A DNA stretch of 64,000 nucleotides from Temnopleurus reevesii (lineage: Eukaryota > Echinodermata > Echinoidea > Temnopleuroida > Temnopleuridae), in the NCBI GenBank assembly GCA_036244855.1, contig BQKZ01000243.1, forward strand, positions 119,695 to 183,694, read 5' to 3'. The notes below the pieces were generated by a model. That model made no database searches, was not told the origin of the DNA, and worked only from the letters and a program-made list of their open reading frames with translations. The position numbers and the translations under genes are program-made. Each line of letters starts with the position of its first letter. Positions within the stretch are counted from its first letter, which is position 1. Below are positions 36,500 to 51,495 of this stretch, piece by piece.

Positions 36500-37577
36500 C
36501 CAGGCACGTAGCTAGGATTGCCTCTGAACATGTGGAGGGAGCCTAAAAATGCTTGCACAGCTCGTTCCATCACCGATCTGACAAAAGAAATTGCCCCTTT
36601 TGCCCCTTTCCCTCAATTTTTTATTCAAAATTTCCTGGAGAGGTGGCGCTCCTTCTCCCCCCTTCATGGATATGCGTCTGATGTACCAAATATTGCAAGA
36701 AATCTACTGAAGATATGAAAATACCTTGTCATAAAAAACATGTGCTTCAAAATCAGAGTCATCCAAAGATTAATTAAGTCTGAATTAAAAGAAGAATTAT
36801 GCAGGGAGACAGTGGCAGTATGTTTTGGTATGGTTAGTTCTAAAATTATGTTTATGTCTAGATGATAATACGCTACTTCTAAGCTGTGAAATGGGATAGC
36901 GAGAGTCAGAGATAAATTATTTCTGAAGGGCCCATTACAGATACGGTACAACCTGAAATGTTCGACCAATTATTATGCAACCATGAATTCAGTAAAATAT
37001 TCACCCATGATTATGCCCACAGACTTGGGCACATTGATCTTTTTAAAATGGGTAAATAGCAACTCAGTAATATTTTAACCCTTAACTTGCGACATGCATT
37101 TGTACAAGCCTACGCTCGAGTGCCAACTACATGTATACATGCAATTGTAATAACACCCTAAAGTTGTGTACTACTATTGTGTATATCGTACAGATTAACT
37201 CTGGAGTTATTGTATTGTTCTCACATCCTGCTTAGGTATTAGCAGGCTATTTTTTCATACGATAAGCAGAAAAGAATTTATAGAGGCGAAAAGGATCAAA
37301 GAGTTTTAAAAACCGCTCCAAGGAGCAGCACAAAATAAAATAGGCACAGGGAGTGCAGCTTAAGGGTTAATATGTCAGAAATTCAGTGAATATGGCAAAA
37401 TATTATCTTTTAAAGTACATGATAATTGTAGGCTGGAGGAGGATAATCAATGAATTCAAATTATGAAGCATGCGATAGTCATTTTTTTAATGAACCTTGA
37501 AATTATTGTATCATTCTCAATATTTGCTTGCACGGCAAATGTATTATTTGGACTTTGTTTGGGATGAGATGACAGTC

Positions 37578-37740
37578 TAAGGGGATGTTGCTCATAATCA
37601 ACTGCAAATTGTAACGCGCATTTTTATTCGCGCGCAGTGTGCACATTTAAGAAGACACGCATGAAACAAGGATTTTGATTGGCATATTCCGATCAACTGC
37701 AACTTGCTATCAATTGCAACTTTTGAACAACACCCCCTTA
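37578..37740. mobile_element. Foldback MITE, GTGTTGCTCAAAA family, copy 2
   Basis: TAAGGGGATGTTGCTCATAA is mirrored by TTTTGAACAACACCCCCTTA; inner CAACTGCAA and TTGCAAC motifs as in 33861-34022. Confidence 0.8.
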
Positions 37741-39592
37741 GTGAAAAATAGATTTTAACATAATCCAGATTCATGGGTGCATGACATGAAAGTAAATCCA
37801 TATGTGTGATTTCACCATGTAGAAAAGTACACGTCTATTCATGAAGGTTGACATATCAATGGCAGTCATGTAACATTTCATCCAGTTGAAGTTACTTAAT
37901 AACCAAAAGAAGTTTCACAATCATTGAAGTCTGATATGATTAGTTAATGTGGCATGGTGTCACACACAAAACACACACACTAAGATACCACACATGATAC
38001 ACTTGCATGTGCATGAGTCACGTGGACGGCACTGTGAATTCCATTAATTACACTTTAACGATGGGGTTCTAATAATCGCTATGAGAAATAATATGAGGCG
38101 TGGTCTCTAATCAGCCCACAGCAGATGACTTACGAACAGATTATCATCTTCTTGCATATGAGCATGTAGTATTTATGCCACAAAGGTTATCATGACATCA
38201 GTGTCTATATGTATCTGCATAGAGTTTGATGATAAGTTTGCAAACTTACATTAGAGCCTTATAATAATGATAATAATACTTCTAATCACATTAGAGAATG
38301 TCAAAGTGCACTTAGAGAATGTAGGAGAATACCTATAAACAGATGTACATTTACAGATAAACAAATGGATAGTTATAACAAATTGAGAGTACATGTATAA
38401 CATTTCAGAGAAATTAGTAACATATTAATGGAACATGAAATTGGAAGGAGGGGTGTCTTTTCAGATCTTAATTGTAACCTAAGTAATCATTCCCTTTCAA
38501 TTCTTATCAAATCAAAATTAGGTATATATGAATCATATTCTCTTTTTGGTCATCCATGATTATCGTATAGAAGCCAACCATCTTGGAATATGCATGATAT
38601 ATGTTGTCAAGACAAGTGAATGACTGAGAGTATGGTTATTATGGTCATGTTTTCTCTCTTTCTTGTGCAGCTGCTACACTATTCCCATTTTAATTTTGGA
38701 CCCTATTCAGGAACATTTGGCATCTATGTTATTGTAAAAATCAGCATTTTCTTGAGTATTTTACCAGGAATCAACCCTTCCAAATTCTTGCAAATGTTGA
38801 TGTCTGTGGAATAGATTCATGGTTTGTAATTTGTGAATGAATGATAGCCGTCGGCTCTTTTCAGGAGCATTTTCAGTCACTGTATTTTCTACTTTTATGT
38901 TTGTATACTGCTGATTGGAATTCTGGTTTGCTATTAAATCACATTATTTTCCCATGAATGGAGATATATTGAGGTGTTAGTATAGTTTGTGTGTAGATTT
39001 ACACACCTGTTTCATATCCTGTTATAGAACAACAACAATTCCTCTAAAATGTGTCAAATTTTGAAGCTTAACTTGTCACATCCACACCTGTTGTTTTTGT
39101 ACTATTTTTAGGATAAAGGTTGCACTTTTATTTCTTCGGACTATGATTTTAAAGGTTTGACCACTCTATATTACTATATCACCGTAACGAGTAGTACTTA
39201 TATGTCTTGTGTCATTATTGCATTTGAAAGGGAAAGATGAGCTGTTGGTACTCTGAAAATTCTTTTACATCTATATTCCTAGTAGCCTTTTTATTACCAG
39301 GTTTTCGTTTTGCAATTCATAAATAGTTTTTTTAACCAATATTTCAACAGTGCTTTGCTCTGAATTTGCAAAAATTGATTTAAGTCAATACCAGTTTAAT
39401 ACAATGCTTGACACGTTCACACTTGAGATCTTTGTGTTCCAATATGACACTAACAATATTTTTTATAGGTGAAATTTGACTGTTAACTATTCTACCAACA
39501 GAAAGAGGATAAATCTTGGGATTTTCCGGGCTTTATTAATATCATTTCTTTTAGAGGGGAGTCCTCGTATATTAGCCAAATTATTAAACAAA

Positions 39593-39852
39593 AGTCAGAC
39601 CAACCCCATGTAAACCAACTGATGTTTTGCCAAATAGCCCAGCTGCCACAACTCTAGTTCTTTACAACATTCAGATAGGGTAATCAGTGTCATCCCCCAA
39701 GGTTCTATCATGTCACCTCTTTTGTTCATGGCCAGGTAGTCAACACCAGGAAAGAAGTGTCCTTGATGAACCATAATTGAGACAGACATTTTGACCTGAG
39801 GTATTTTAGAAGTAATGTGTGAGTCATGACGGGAGATGTGCGTTTCAGTCAT
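39593..39852 (-). pseudogene. Possible retrotransposon reverse-transcriptase ORF remnant (C-terminal part)
   Basis: The minus-strand frame reads MTETHISRHDSHITSKIPQV and later YLAMNKRGDMIEPWGMTLIT. The pattern R-G-D-x-x-E-P-W-G-T-like, followed by x-x-T, is often seen downstream of the reverse transcriptase in non-LTR-type elements of marine animals; here the T after G is changed to M. The open stretch is only 85 codons with no RT catalytic motif. Recognition is from the short motif only, so tentative. Confidence 0.35.
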
Positions 39853-40604
39853 TGCAACAGATGTAGAAAAGATAACAGAGGAGTTGTGTTGATTTCACAC
39901 TCTATTCATTTTTTTTCATTGTACATGATGCTTTGTGATGGTAATGGAATTATGGTAGTAACACTTAACTAGGTATACAACCGTTCTGATTTGTTTTGTG
40001 TTGAGGAGAAAGATGGTGGAGTGGCGTAAAAAACCCTTTCCACACTTTTATTCTATTACACATAGCAAGGAGATGTGAAGATAAGAAGATATCTGTAATC
40101 AATTCAGAAGAGCTGAAAACTATACTCCATCGCACCTTTTCCCCTTGGTAAACTTTTTATTATCAACATATGAATGGGTAGTGAGTAGCATTTTGTGTAA
40201 TGCTACATTATACACAAATGCATGCATCTCAGTCTTACAAAATGCTTTCATTCAGTCGAGTTCAAGAAGCGTATTGAATTGGACATGGAGAATCATTCTC
40301 TCCTTAAAAGTAAGTTCCAGTTGAGCAGATTGATTTTCCAAGCTTGGTTCAGCTTTTTTTTCCAATGAACAAGACATTGTCCCAAATCACTGATGTCCAA
40401 GTAATAAAGTACTTCCCGAACAAGTCAAATAGCAGAAAATTACAAATTTGGATAGGAACCTGTGAGATGGTTGGCCTGTTTGGTAAATCAGCCCCCAAAA
40501 ATAAACATCACTTTCCTGGTTGTAAGCTTAATTTGATTAACATACAATGATCATTAGTGTTAGGGAGGGTGCGGAGATGCTATCAGGTGGGAGGAAAAGA
40601 TGGC

Positions 40605-40618
40605 GTTGCCATAGCAAC
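40605..40618. promoter_or_regulatory. Perfect RFX X-box (GTTGCCATAGCAAC)
   Basis: Both halves of the RFX consensus (GTTGCC and AGCAAC, rc of GTTGCT) are present with a two-base spacer, inside a locally GC-richer, non-repetitive stretch (40560-40720). RFX factors drive ciliary and neuronal genes in animals, and an intronic enhancer of a calcium channel subunit would fit. Site match is seen; function is inferred. Confidence 0.55.
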
Positions 40619-43369
40619 GGATGAATAAACATCCTCGGCAAGATAAGGAGTGCTTGGTGGCGTCAAGCCGTGAAGGAAGGGGCCTTGACATTAAGAGGAG
40701 CTAGCCACTCCCGGCATGAAGAGTACACAAGACGGTTTTAGTCTTTGTGCTACGTAACTGCATTGTTTGTGCATGGTTAATAGAATAGGGAAAATATCAT
40801 GATGGAATGTGACTTCTATTCTACATTCATTTCTAGAATGGATTAGCCCAGTTACAGGCTTTCAATTCATTAATGTTTACTTTACAATGCATCTTCATAG
40901 CAAAGCATGTTCGCTCCCTGGAATCATATTTTCCCTTTTGTATTATTGTAAACCATGAACCTAGAATAAACATAAATTGAATATTTCCCCCTTTTGCGCT
41001 AAAAAGTATTAGATCTAATATGGAATATATAGATAGCTGATTATTATTTGAGTATGTTTTGTTTAACACATACTTTGTATTGCCTCAAAATATGTAGTTC
41101 TGTAATGCACTATTTGAACACAAGTCAATAAGTTTCAGTAGAAAATGATCAAAATGAGTCATGGTAAATTTTTCTTGTAAATGGAGAAAACCAAATGTAA
41201 CAGTTGGAATTAATTCTCAGTGTTAATTTCTTCCACCTGCATTACAAATTTTCACAGGTAGCTTCTCACTTCCGATTCCTGATTTTACGCAAGGATCAGT
41301 GCAACTTCCCGTACCAATTTGCACAACCCTTTTATGCTGTGCAAACATGAGGCCAGAGAATTATTTGGAAAAATCAATTTGTAAATTCATTGCTGTCACA
41401 TGTGTGCTGATACGGTAATTGAGCAAACATTAAATGACAGTTCATTGTCATGTCATTTCACTTTTATCTGTGTTTGAAAAAGTATTTGTTTTGCAAAATA
41501 AATCGATAAACTGATATTTTGACCCAAATTTGGTGATGGAAGTGCTATCCTTTTCTGAATTTATAGCACATATAACCTTCAATGATTTGGGTTTCTTGTG
41601 GAAGTGAATTTGATATCCACTTGAAGTCCAGATTGTTGATTCGTATTTGTGCTTTACGATCTCAGAAATTTTGAAAAATGATTTGCAATAGAATTATAGA
41701 AATGTAATGCATTATTGGAGTATTGGTTTTCTTTTGAATTCATAAAAATCAGCACTTCTGATTTTGAAGGTAAAATATTTAGATTTATACTCATCCGAGC
41801 CACAGTAAACATATACATGTATTAACTATAAGACACATGCTGTTGATTATATATAAAACATTTAGAAGCAATCATTTGTTCAGAGGATCAACCCATTTTT
41901 GTATCAAGGGTTTACTACATATTATTACCAGTAGTAGTTCTACGGAGTAATTAAGTTAATGAAAAATAGTCCTCGCATATATAATTATATGCACTTTCTG
42001 GCATGCCTTTTGACCCAGAAATGCATTAAATGATGCTTAGAAAATTATTTTGAATGCCAGATTTTGCAATTTTCACAGAACTTATAGAGGCAACATCGAA
42101 AATTTCATTTAGTAAAGTGTTAACCGAACATAAACGAATGTCTGCTTGTACATTCATTATCATATTTGCTGCTTTATCCCACCCTTAGTTGCCTATTGAT
42201 TACTGTACATTCATAGGGGCGGCATTAGTCATTAAGGTAGTGTACTCTCGTTATGCATTAATTGACATGTGACTGATAAATCTTGATCACATGACCACTC
42301 GATTGTCTAGCTTCGAATATGTGAGGGTTGTATCATACGTACTAAAGTAGTGAAGTGAAAGCAGAGATGCTGATCATTCCGTAATATGCATGAGGCTAAA
42401 TTAAAACGTGAATCAACAAACACCTGAATAAGATTTGAAGAAACATGACAATAAACATTCTCTTAGCTATTCATTTGTGATGAAATCCTTGAAATCATAT
42501 GAAAATACACATTGTGTGTATTCTGGAAAGGTTAGCATCGCTGTAAAAGCCCTGCTATTTCAATATGGCAATATTTCAAAATTTATTTGTCTTCTTGGAT
42601 CCATACATGTGGTTTGCCACCTGTTATAGAAAACAAAAGACGACCTTGCTTTGGTGCCACAACTTCAAATATGTGTCAAGCAGACTTAAGTATACACATT
42701 TTGTTGCTGTTTTCAAGAAATGATAATTCATGAGGAAAATCTTCAGACACAATCTCTGGAGGTTTTCTATGGATGTATTACTTTATGAAAAAGGAAACAA
42801 TACCCTACTCGTAAGATACACTTGAAAATATTATTGCTGGTGAGCCCCCTATAAACATACAATTACATGTAGTTGAATACAATTGGAATTAAGTTCTAAA
42901 GAGTAATCACAAATGAATGAGATGTTATTATTTTAATTTATTAACATGAGGTTTATTTTTCTCAGTTCAAGATAATTTGTTTCTGGTTATGGCAGGGCAG
43001 AAATACAAACTGAAGAAAAAAACGCAATGCACATTGAAATTATTTAAAGATGAATGAAATTTATCTCCAACACCAATTTTCTAGGAAAACTCTTCTCTGA
43101 CAAGGTTAATGAGCAACGTGGGATATTGTGCTGAATAGATACTGTCATACCAAAATATTCCTTCAGTGTACTGTATAATATAAAGAAGGTATAAGTTTAA
43201 CATTTTCTATTTAATCTTTTTGTAAGTGCACTATATTTACCAGATGTGGCTAAATTTTAAGTACAGTATTTTGTAGGTTTGGAGGCATTATTGTATACTC
43301 TTAATTGAATGCCAAAATATTATTTCACATCTTTCACTCTCTGGGGCTGCTTTTCATTTTTCACGATCA

Positions 43370-43900
43370 CTTCCCATCCCCCTCTCTTGCTTATTCTCTT
43401 ATCTTTCCATCTAGTTTTTCTGACCATCCTTCTTCCTCCTCTTCCTCCTCTTCCTCTCTCTGTTCCTCTCCCTCCATCACTTTCTCAATTTTTCTCTTAC
43501 TCAATTGTATCTAATCCCCTCCCCCTATTTCTCTTCTCTGTAATCTACCCTTTGCTTTCCCTTCCCCCTCTCCCTCTCTGTCCCTTTCCACTCTCTCTCC
43601 CCCTCTCTGTCCCTCCACCTCCCCTCTCTGTCCCTCCACCTCCCCTCTCTGTCCCTCTCTCCCTCTCATCATTTTATCTGTCTTCTCTCTTCATCACCTT
43701 TCCCTTATTCCCCTCTCTGTACAAGTCATTGTGAACAATTTCATTTCTCAGTCCCTCTGTGTCTGTATGTCCCTTTTTCTCTTTCTCTCTCTCTCCCTCT
43801 GATTCTTTCTTTCCCCTCTTTTCCTCTCTCTCTGTTACCCATAATTTTATCATCTCCCCTATTCCTCCCTCTCCCTTCTTCCCCTCTCTATCTCATACAC
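43370..43900. repeat. CT-rich simple-sequence block with ~21-bp minisatellite
   Basis: A pyrimidine-rich plus strand, including about three copies of CTCTCTGTCCCTCCACCT-like units near 43600-43660. Open frames here are artefacts of composition. Confidence 0.85.
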
Positions 43901-46900
43901 AAGGCAGTACAATATTCATAGTCACTGTTTATCATATAGCGGATGTGAGGTGCTGTGTCATCGTGAATGATTCGGATAATGTGCTGGTCGAGGCGGCACA
44001 GACCACATTCGTTTGGCCCATTATGGCACTGTAGCCAAATTCCATTCACTGGTTTAACAGGCAACGGCACACTTGGCCGATGTGAAGTTCCTGATTATTT
44101 GTATGAAATCGTTGCCAGGCTGCCAATTTATGCACTGTCTCACCACGGCGGCGGCAGACGTCGAGTCTGTAGTCATCCCTCTGTGTGCGGCACATTTTTT
44201 CCTCTATACCAGCTCTCCTCTCCTCTATGAGCGGGGCAGGAACAAAACAGCTTTCATAGAAGCAGTACTTTCACACACGTTTTCATACACACATACACAC
44301 ACTCCGACTCGCTTATAGCAGATTGAGAAAGGCAGAGTGGAGCTCTATGTGCATGCTTCTCACACGCAGTCCGCCATTTTCTTTGATTCTATTTGCATGC
44401 TATATTTAGATGATCCTCTCTTATTGCTCTCTCTCACTCCCCTCTCTCTACTTGTTAATTCTCCATCTCTAAATTTAAGCATGGTTGTTTTTCTTTATTT
44501 TATTCTCTCACTCCCCTCTCTCTATCTCTCTCTCATCCTCTTCATCCTTTGATTCTTGAATTTCTCATTCTGTTTTCTGATTTTTCCCTTGCTATGTGCG
44601 TCATGTAATCTCCAGGCCCTTTTATTACTGCAAAATGGTATATGAACAGCTATATTTGTGATGGATTGAAACTCTAATGGTACAGATGGTCAAACAAGTG
44701 CTTGATTGGTATTTTAATATTTTGCTTTATAAGAATGTGATATGTTTTGCAACATTTAGCGCTTGTCAGTTAATTCCATTAGTCATCATTTTGACAAATA
44801 TTTACAAAATCACAGGGGAAATATTTGCCAGTTGTATACTTTACATTTTGTATCGGTTTTCTAATAAAATAAAACTTATTCAATTCTCCTGTATGAAAAT
44901 TTGTGAGCCCAACCAAAGCCTTACAGAGTGAATAATATTCTTCAGATTTTTATCGTGAATTTTCCAATAGCTGTACATCTACTGAAGATAGCAAGAATGA
45001 TAATTTTATACTTATGATTTTTAATTAGTTTGTTGGAATTATATCAATATCTAAATTCATTCACAAAATTGCCTATATAATGGATGTGCCCCGATTCAGC
45101 ATTAATGAAAAGCGCACACCTCTAACTCTACATCTACCCCTGATAGTGATTTTCATATGTTATAGAATAGAGTTTTTCTTCAAAAATGTGTTCACAAGTG
45201 ATATGATTTCAGACTTAACTTTCCAACACTTGATTTTCTTGAGTTATATTATTCTATATCTTTACAGATATTATTTTCTTATATTTTCATATCTAATGAT
45301 AATAGTACGCAAGCAATTAAGCAATAAGTGGAAGTACATTTATTTTTCATTTTACATTTTACATAAATTTATTTTATTAGCATTATGACAGGCTTATTGG
45401 TTAGCCTTTCAAGATTTTTTTTATCATCACTTTTCATGTGTACATACCATTACAAGTTGCAGACCTGGGTTTTGTGCAGGGCAAAACAACATACAGATTC
45501 ATGTCGAGTTAAATAAAGTTTCAAATCTAACCAGTATTATTTCAAATTTCACAATAATTAAATCTATTCAGGACTTAGGTAGTTTCCAAGTAAAAACACT
45601 TGACTGTGTCTAGTATATCTTAAGTAGATAGTTATTGACATACTCTGGTACTTTTTGGGAAAGTTTTTCCAAGTTCATCCAAAATGTATATATTATTTAA
45701 GTTGGACATTATCTTGAAGACAAGCATTGTGAGTAAATGAAACATTTGTCTTTATTTTAGGTTCTTTTCTTTCTCAATTTTTCTTTTAATCTTTAAAACA
45801 CAGGTTCACATAAGTTCATTCGTGTTTGACTCTTTGTTTTATTTCAGCATTTGCTTGCTTGCATTTAAAAAAAAAAACTTTGATTGAGGTTATGGAAGGA
45901 CATGTATGATAGTGATAGTAATTTCCACTTCTCTGTGATCAAGGGATAAGATAACTCATTTTTGGAAATGTCACTCCGCAATTCACCTTCTTTCGAGAAT
46001 TCAGGGTTCCGCACCTGTTTTCTCCTACAGTAGATAAGATATCTACTTTTGAGGGTTTTTCACCCAATCTTGCTTGAACTATTGGAAGTAATGAATTGTT
46101 GTTTTAACATTATGGAACAGTTCAGATGAAGATGAACTGGGCAAAATGGAAGATTTTCACGAACCGTATCGTATCCTTGTTGAGATGGCATCCCCTATTT
46201 TGACTTAGAACTCATCGAATATGATCTAAGTTCTGAACTGGAAACCTGATAAAATTTCCACTTTTTTGTGAATTTTTTTTATAACCTTGTACCAAGGGTG
46301 ATGCTTTTTTGTCGTGTGTAACTTTCAGGCCAGTAAGGTAGCCATGTTTTAGGGCTCTCCTGAGCATTTCTCCTTTTTTGAGATATGAGGCTTTATCAGC
46401 CCACCAACAAAATATTTGATTGAGTCAGCCTGTTTTTGGTAGACAACATGATTACACCATCGACTTTCCTCTAAACAGACATTTTGAAAAGTGTCATTTT
46501 ATGTTGCAAAAATAGATGAAGAAGATGCCATAGTTTCTCATTTTCATAATGAGAAATCACTTTCCTTATATCATTCCAAAGGGGCTGCACAAGGGTCAAC
46601 TTCCTACTGCTGATGCTTTAGACAGACTACTGACAATTTGATTTAATCGGTATTCACCTCCCGTCGCTGTTGCTACCTAGTATTTCAAAACATCGTTTTG
46701 GACGACTTGGGATATATTTAGAATGTAGGTCAAGCACTAGACAAAACCCAGGGGAGCTGAGATGATAAAAACAAGCAATTTTTTGTTTTTCCTCATGGGA
46801 GTTCATAGCCTACATTTCATTTTTTGTTAATTTTTTGTTCATTTCATTTTTAAAAATGCAATGGTTTGTGATAATGAAACATATAGCTATAATTAGCCCT

Positions 46901-48139
46901 TATCAATTTAGAAATTTGTTTTTGACCTCATATTACAGATAATACATCAATTTATCATCGATGGCTTCTTACATATACACTACTCAAAATAAGTAATTAT
47001 AGTCTCACTTTTCAGGATGTGTAACAAAAAGTAAAAGCACTCATGTGCACATTTGGGGTATTACCAAAATCCATATACTGTATAAGCTGCAATTTTTGCG
47101 GGGGTTGTATTTTCACGAAAATTTTCACTTTGCAAGATGCACATGCATATGTGTACAAACACTGTCAAAACATGAAAACTGGTCCGAAATCGCGAAAATA
47201 TCTGTATGATAAAATATGGGCTTGTATGCATATAGTACACATTTCATGGTGGTCCATAGCTTTCTTTTAGTAGTGTACATGTAATAATAAACCCTCTCTT
47301 TTCTATATTTCTACTTTTTCTACTTTTTCTAATACTGAAAGGTCATTTATGTTTCTCTTCATGGCTGTTTTGGTTCCATTTTTGCCCACATTAGATGGAT
47401 GATGATTTCCATTTGATGTCTCGTATTACATATGATCCTTGTCGTGTGGGTGTGTGCTGGTTCTTTTCTTGTCATGTTTTGCTCTTCAGATTGCTGCAAC
47501 CACAGGAATAATCCCTTTCACCAGATACACTCTGCAAATGAATATTCTATAGATGAGGGTTTTCCCTTCCAAGTTCCATCAGAAAACAGGATTCCTTTTG
47601 GCTGTTTGGTGTGATTTATACAGACCTCACAACCGATAGGAATTTAGAGGAAAATAGTTTTCCTATTTTTCGTCATAATTCTACTACATAGTCCTATGGG
47701 AAACCTGGTTTCCTTCCTCTTTTCTGCAAACCATTCCTCTTTTTCATTATAATGGTTGGGAGGCCTGTTTGTGTATATATCCACAAATTGCTTTGATGGA
47801 TTGTGTTAGTAAAAATTGAACTGGCACTCTAAATCCACTTGATTTTCACTCTAAATTCACCAATCTCTGAGATTCACTCCTTGAAAAATGAATGTTAATT
47901 TTCACTTCATATTTTTTTAGAGTTATATCAGGTTCTTAAAGGAAGAAAAACAATTGTGAAACACTCCAGATTTCATTAGGCATTACACAATTCTGAGTGC
48001 TTAATTATGTGGTTCGACTGATACACACAAATCCAATTTAGTAGATGCTGATGGGATTGTTAATTAGTGTAGCCTGGCAGTTGGATTGTTCAGAAAAAAG
48101 TGCATGTGTTATATGCATGTATTCATCGGCACAGTTTGG

Positions 48140-48349
48140 TAGTCTGCACGCACAGACCCTAGGCTTTTGATGTGTGCATGGGCAGAGCGTGGTATAGGGT
48201 ATGCATTGTGTGACTACATCACACACAGCATTCTTCTTTCCTACAGCCTGTGCTAAAGACAAAAGAAATTGCAGTATGTCATGTAGTGAAAGATTGCATA
48301 CTCTGTGTCATGCTCACACTGAAAGCCTAGGGTCTGTACTTGCAGACTA
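48140..48349. mobile_element. MITE with ~29-bp inverted repeats (TAGTCTGCA ends)
   Basis: TAGTCTGCACGCACAGACCC TAGGCTT is mirrored by AAGCCTAGGGTCTGTA CTTGCAGACTA. TA at both edges suggests a TA target site. Non-coding. Confidence 0.78.
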
Positions 48350-48562
48350 GCACATTGGCTTGTACCACTGCAATACTGGTCTGATGTTATCTTACTCTAC
48401 GTATTCATTTTAAAATATTTGTTGATGATATAGAGGCCTTCCGGTATGCCTTGGGATGCTTAGTGAAATGAAGATGAACTGATTAAGATTGTTTAGACTC
48501 ACCTTTGTATATTAAAGGCATGCTCATAATCATTGTGATGTACCAGAGCTGCATTGCATATG

Positions 48563-48744
48563 TATGTGTGTGTGAGTGTGTGTGTGTGTGTGTGTGTGTA
48601 GGAGTGTTTGGGCACTGGTTTTATGTACGTGTGTGCATGTGGATGGATGTCATGTGGGAGAGAGAAAAAGAGAGTGTGTGTTTGTGTGTGTCTGTGTCTG
48701 TTTTTGAGGACGTAGATGGTGGTGAGGAAGAGAATTGGCATGTT

Positions 48745-48787
<43 letters not shown>

Positions 48788-48800
48788 ATGTTTGTGTGTT
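48563..48800. repeat. Two (TG)n microsatellites
   Basis: TG repeats at about 48563-48600 and 48746-48787 with a less regular GT-rich segment between them. Confidence 0.95.
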
Positions 48801-51495
48801 GAATTAGGTCAATCGTGAGACAAGAAAGATCTTGAACCCCCTCTTTGTCTTCAAAAGACATGAAAAATTTAAAAAGGTCCAGACATCCATGTGTACATGC
48901 TTCATAAACTTAAGTCCACTCAATGTTGTACACTTAAAGCAAGAAGCTCTTAAGTATTTAAGTAATATCATTGAAAGCATGTTGCACTCACGTACACACC
49001 CATGTGACCCCTTATACACCGCTCGTACCACCATCCCACACAGTCTCTAATCTGAACTATATTTAACTCCTACCAAATCTAATATTTCCTCCCCCGCATC
49101 TGACTGTCGAGTAAAAAAAAACAACAGGTTACTAAAAAATCGACCTGTCCTCTGCATGTATCGATAGGGAAGGGCATCCTCTCTGCACTTAGTAACGCAT
49201 CACGTAACTATTCTTGCTTCGAGGGATTCTCGTCCAAACTTGCATTTATTTTAGAGATAAAAAGGAGGGGGATCATGTAAACCTGCTAAATTTAGCCAGC
49301 ATTTTAAAATAGCAAACATCATCCTACTCTCTTAGAGGAATTTGTTCAAAGAGTAGGACACTAAAGATAAAGTCTCTTCCTTTTTTGTTGATCTCCATTT
49401 TTGTTTGTTTACTTTATTGTTGTTTGTCTTATTTATTCATTTTAGATTCGAGGCTCCACTTAAAGATTTTATCATAAATGCAGACATTATTATTATTATG
49501 CATGTAAATAAATGCAATTCTTTATTCTTTTATTTCATTCTTTTTTTTTAATTGAAATGGTAACTTACCTTTTACCATCCATCCTTCTTCTCTGGTAGGG
49601 TTGGTGTTTTTATTGTCATACATCATAAAGAAATACATGAATAAGTCTTAGATAAAAAAATCCTCCCAATCTGTATTGTATTCTTCAAACATATCAATAC
49701 AGAAGATTATAATAATTAAGAGTGACGGTTTGAAAAAAATTGAAAAGAACTACAGGAGCAATTCAATATCGTATTTAAAAAATGTTTATTTGCTTAAATG
49801 GTTAACATAGTGGATTTGCTTAGCATCTTATTATTCTTTGATGGATGAATACTTCTTGACCTATACCAATCACACTTCAACCTCATCCCTTTTTAAAATA
49901 TGTTTCCCTATGAACTGGATTTGTTTGCTATTTCGTACTCTTTATCATCTCCCGTTTTGTGAAATGTGGTGGAAAATATGTTTTTGATCAGATTATGGTG
50001 GAGACATAGATTTTTACTGCATGCTGTCAAGAATTCATCAAAACTTTTACAGAATTAAAAAAAATAATGAAATTTGAGTGAATTTTGAATTTGTTCATTT
50101 TTTATAGTGACTGCCATGATAACTCTCAATTCACTACAAAAAAAGTGAAAGAACATACAAATCCACATGATTTTTAATCAATTTTTTCTCTTTAAAAATT
50201 CACTCTCTCCTCAAGGAACATTTTTACTCCTTATTTTGAGCAAATATTTCTTTTGGATGGCATCTCATTTTTCTTGGAAGGAGGATACATGAAACATCTT
50301 GACCTATCAATCATAATTCCACTGTAATCCCTTAAGAATGAATGTTTTCTTGTGGATTAGTTTCATCTCCTGCTTTTTAAGATTCCGTGCAGCAAAATAT
50401 CTCCTATTTCCTCCTTTTTTAGTGAAATGTCATGGTTCGCGGGAGAGGCTTGGAATTGAAGGAAAAAAGTCCTAGTTTTTTATTGCCTCTAAGGCACAAA
50501 ACGAAATTGTTAAGTTGCTCTCAACTCACTGTCTGTCTGAAAAATTTCCCAACCTTTCTTTCTTTTTTGGAATTTAAATTTAAATTTTATTTAAATTTTT
50601 ACTTTTCACTCCAATAAAAAAATCACACAAAATTACAGATAAACATTTGAAATACAACCTGAAAATTTATTTCCAGAGCTTCTTTAGCTTTTCACTCCTT
50701 TTGAAGTCTATTTTCTTCATGCATTCTATATATTGTGTTTGGAAAATATAAAAGAATGAAGTAAAAAACTAATTTCCGGCCAAACAATGCTATTTAAAAA
50801 AAAGGCCTTCGAGGGCTACCAAACAATTATTTTCTTTTTGCCTAATGGGTAGTGTAGAACCAGCTGATGACTGTAGACTTTCAATCAACCCAGGATGATT
50901 TCCATAATGTCATCCAGTCAATTAATATGTGAGGCACCGGGGGAGAGAGAGAGAGCACGCTGTTGGTTTTTCATAGTCACAATCGGAGCTCCTTTCTGGC
51001 ATTTTGAAATGCCAGAAAAGGTCATTGTTCTTGTCGGGAGTGTTTACGGGGGCTGAGTAAAACACCTTAATGAATGATTATGAAAATAATGTAGTTCTTG
51101 TTTCATTTCTGTGCAAACTGTACACTGGAAGTGGAGTACAAAATTCAGAATTGCCATCCACAATAGGTATAATTTCAGTGTTTTTTTTTCTTGATTAACT
51201 GATTGACTGGATCACTGGCCTTTGTTTTCATGTTTTCTTTCATATAATAGAATTTAACTTTGTACCAATATATATTTGGTAATATACAATCCACTGGTGA
51301 CCCTTTCTTACATGCGATTCAGCTCCAAGGTATATAATTGAATGTGTGAAAGGGTCACCATTCATTTGCAGAGTCCTGCGTATCTCTACCAACAGCTTTA
51401 TGAAAAACAACCCTGCTCTATATTGTTCTACAGAAAGATTTGAGTTTTAGACCAATATACATGTACGCCAGACAGCTTGAGTTTATATTTTTGAA

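Noticed and set aside
36500..36560. Possible further MITE end (CAGGCACGTAGCTAGGATT)
   Set aside because: The motif resembles ends of known small elements, but no matching inverted end could be found nearby.
38848..38880. Histone-mRNA-like stem-loop GGCTCTTTTCAGGAGC
   Set aside because: One base too many in the right stem compared with the canonical element, no histone gene nearby and no purine-rich downstream element.
43305..44318. Open frames of up to 141 codons
   Set aside because: Low-complexity CT-rich sequence; the residue make-up simply mirrors the repeat.
48499..48861. Thr-His repeat frame of 120 codons on the minus strand
   Set aside because: Artefact of (TG)n microsatellites.
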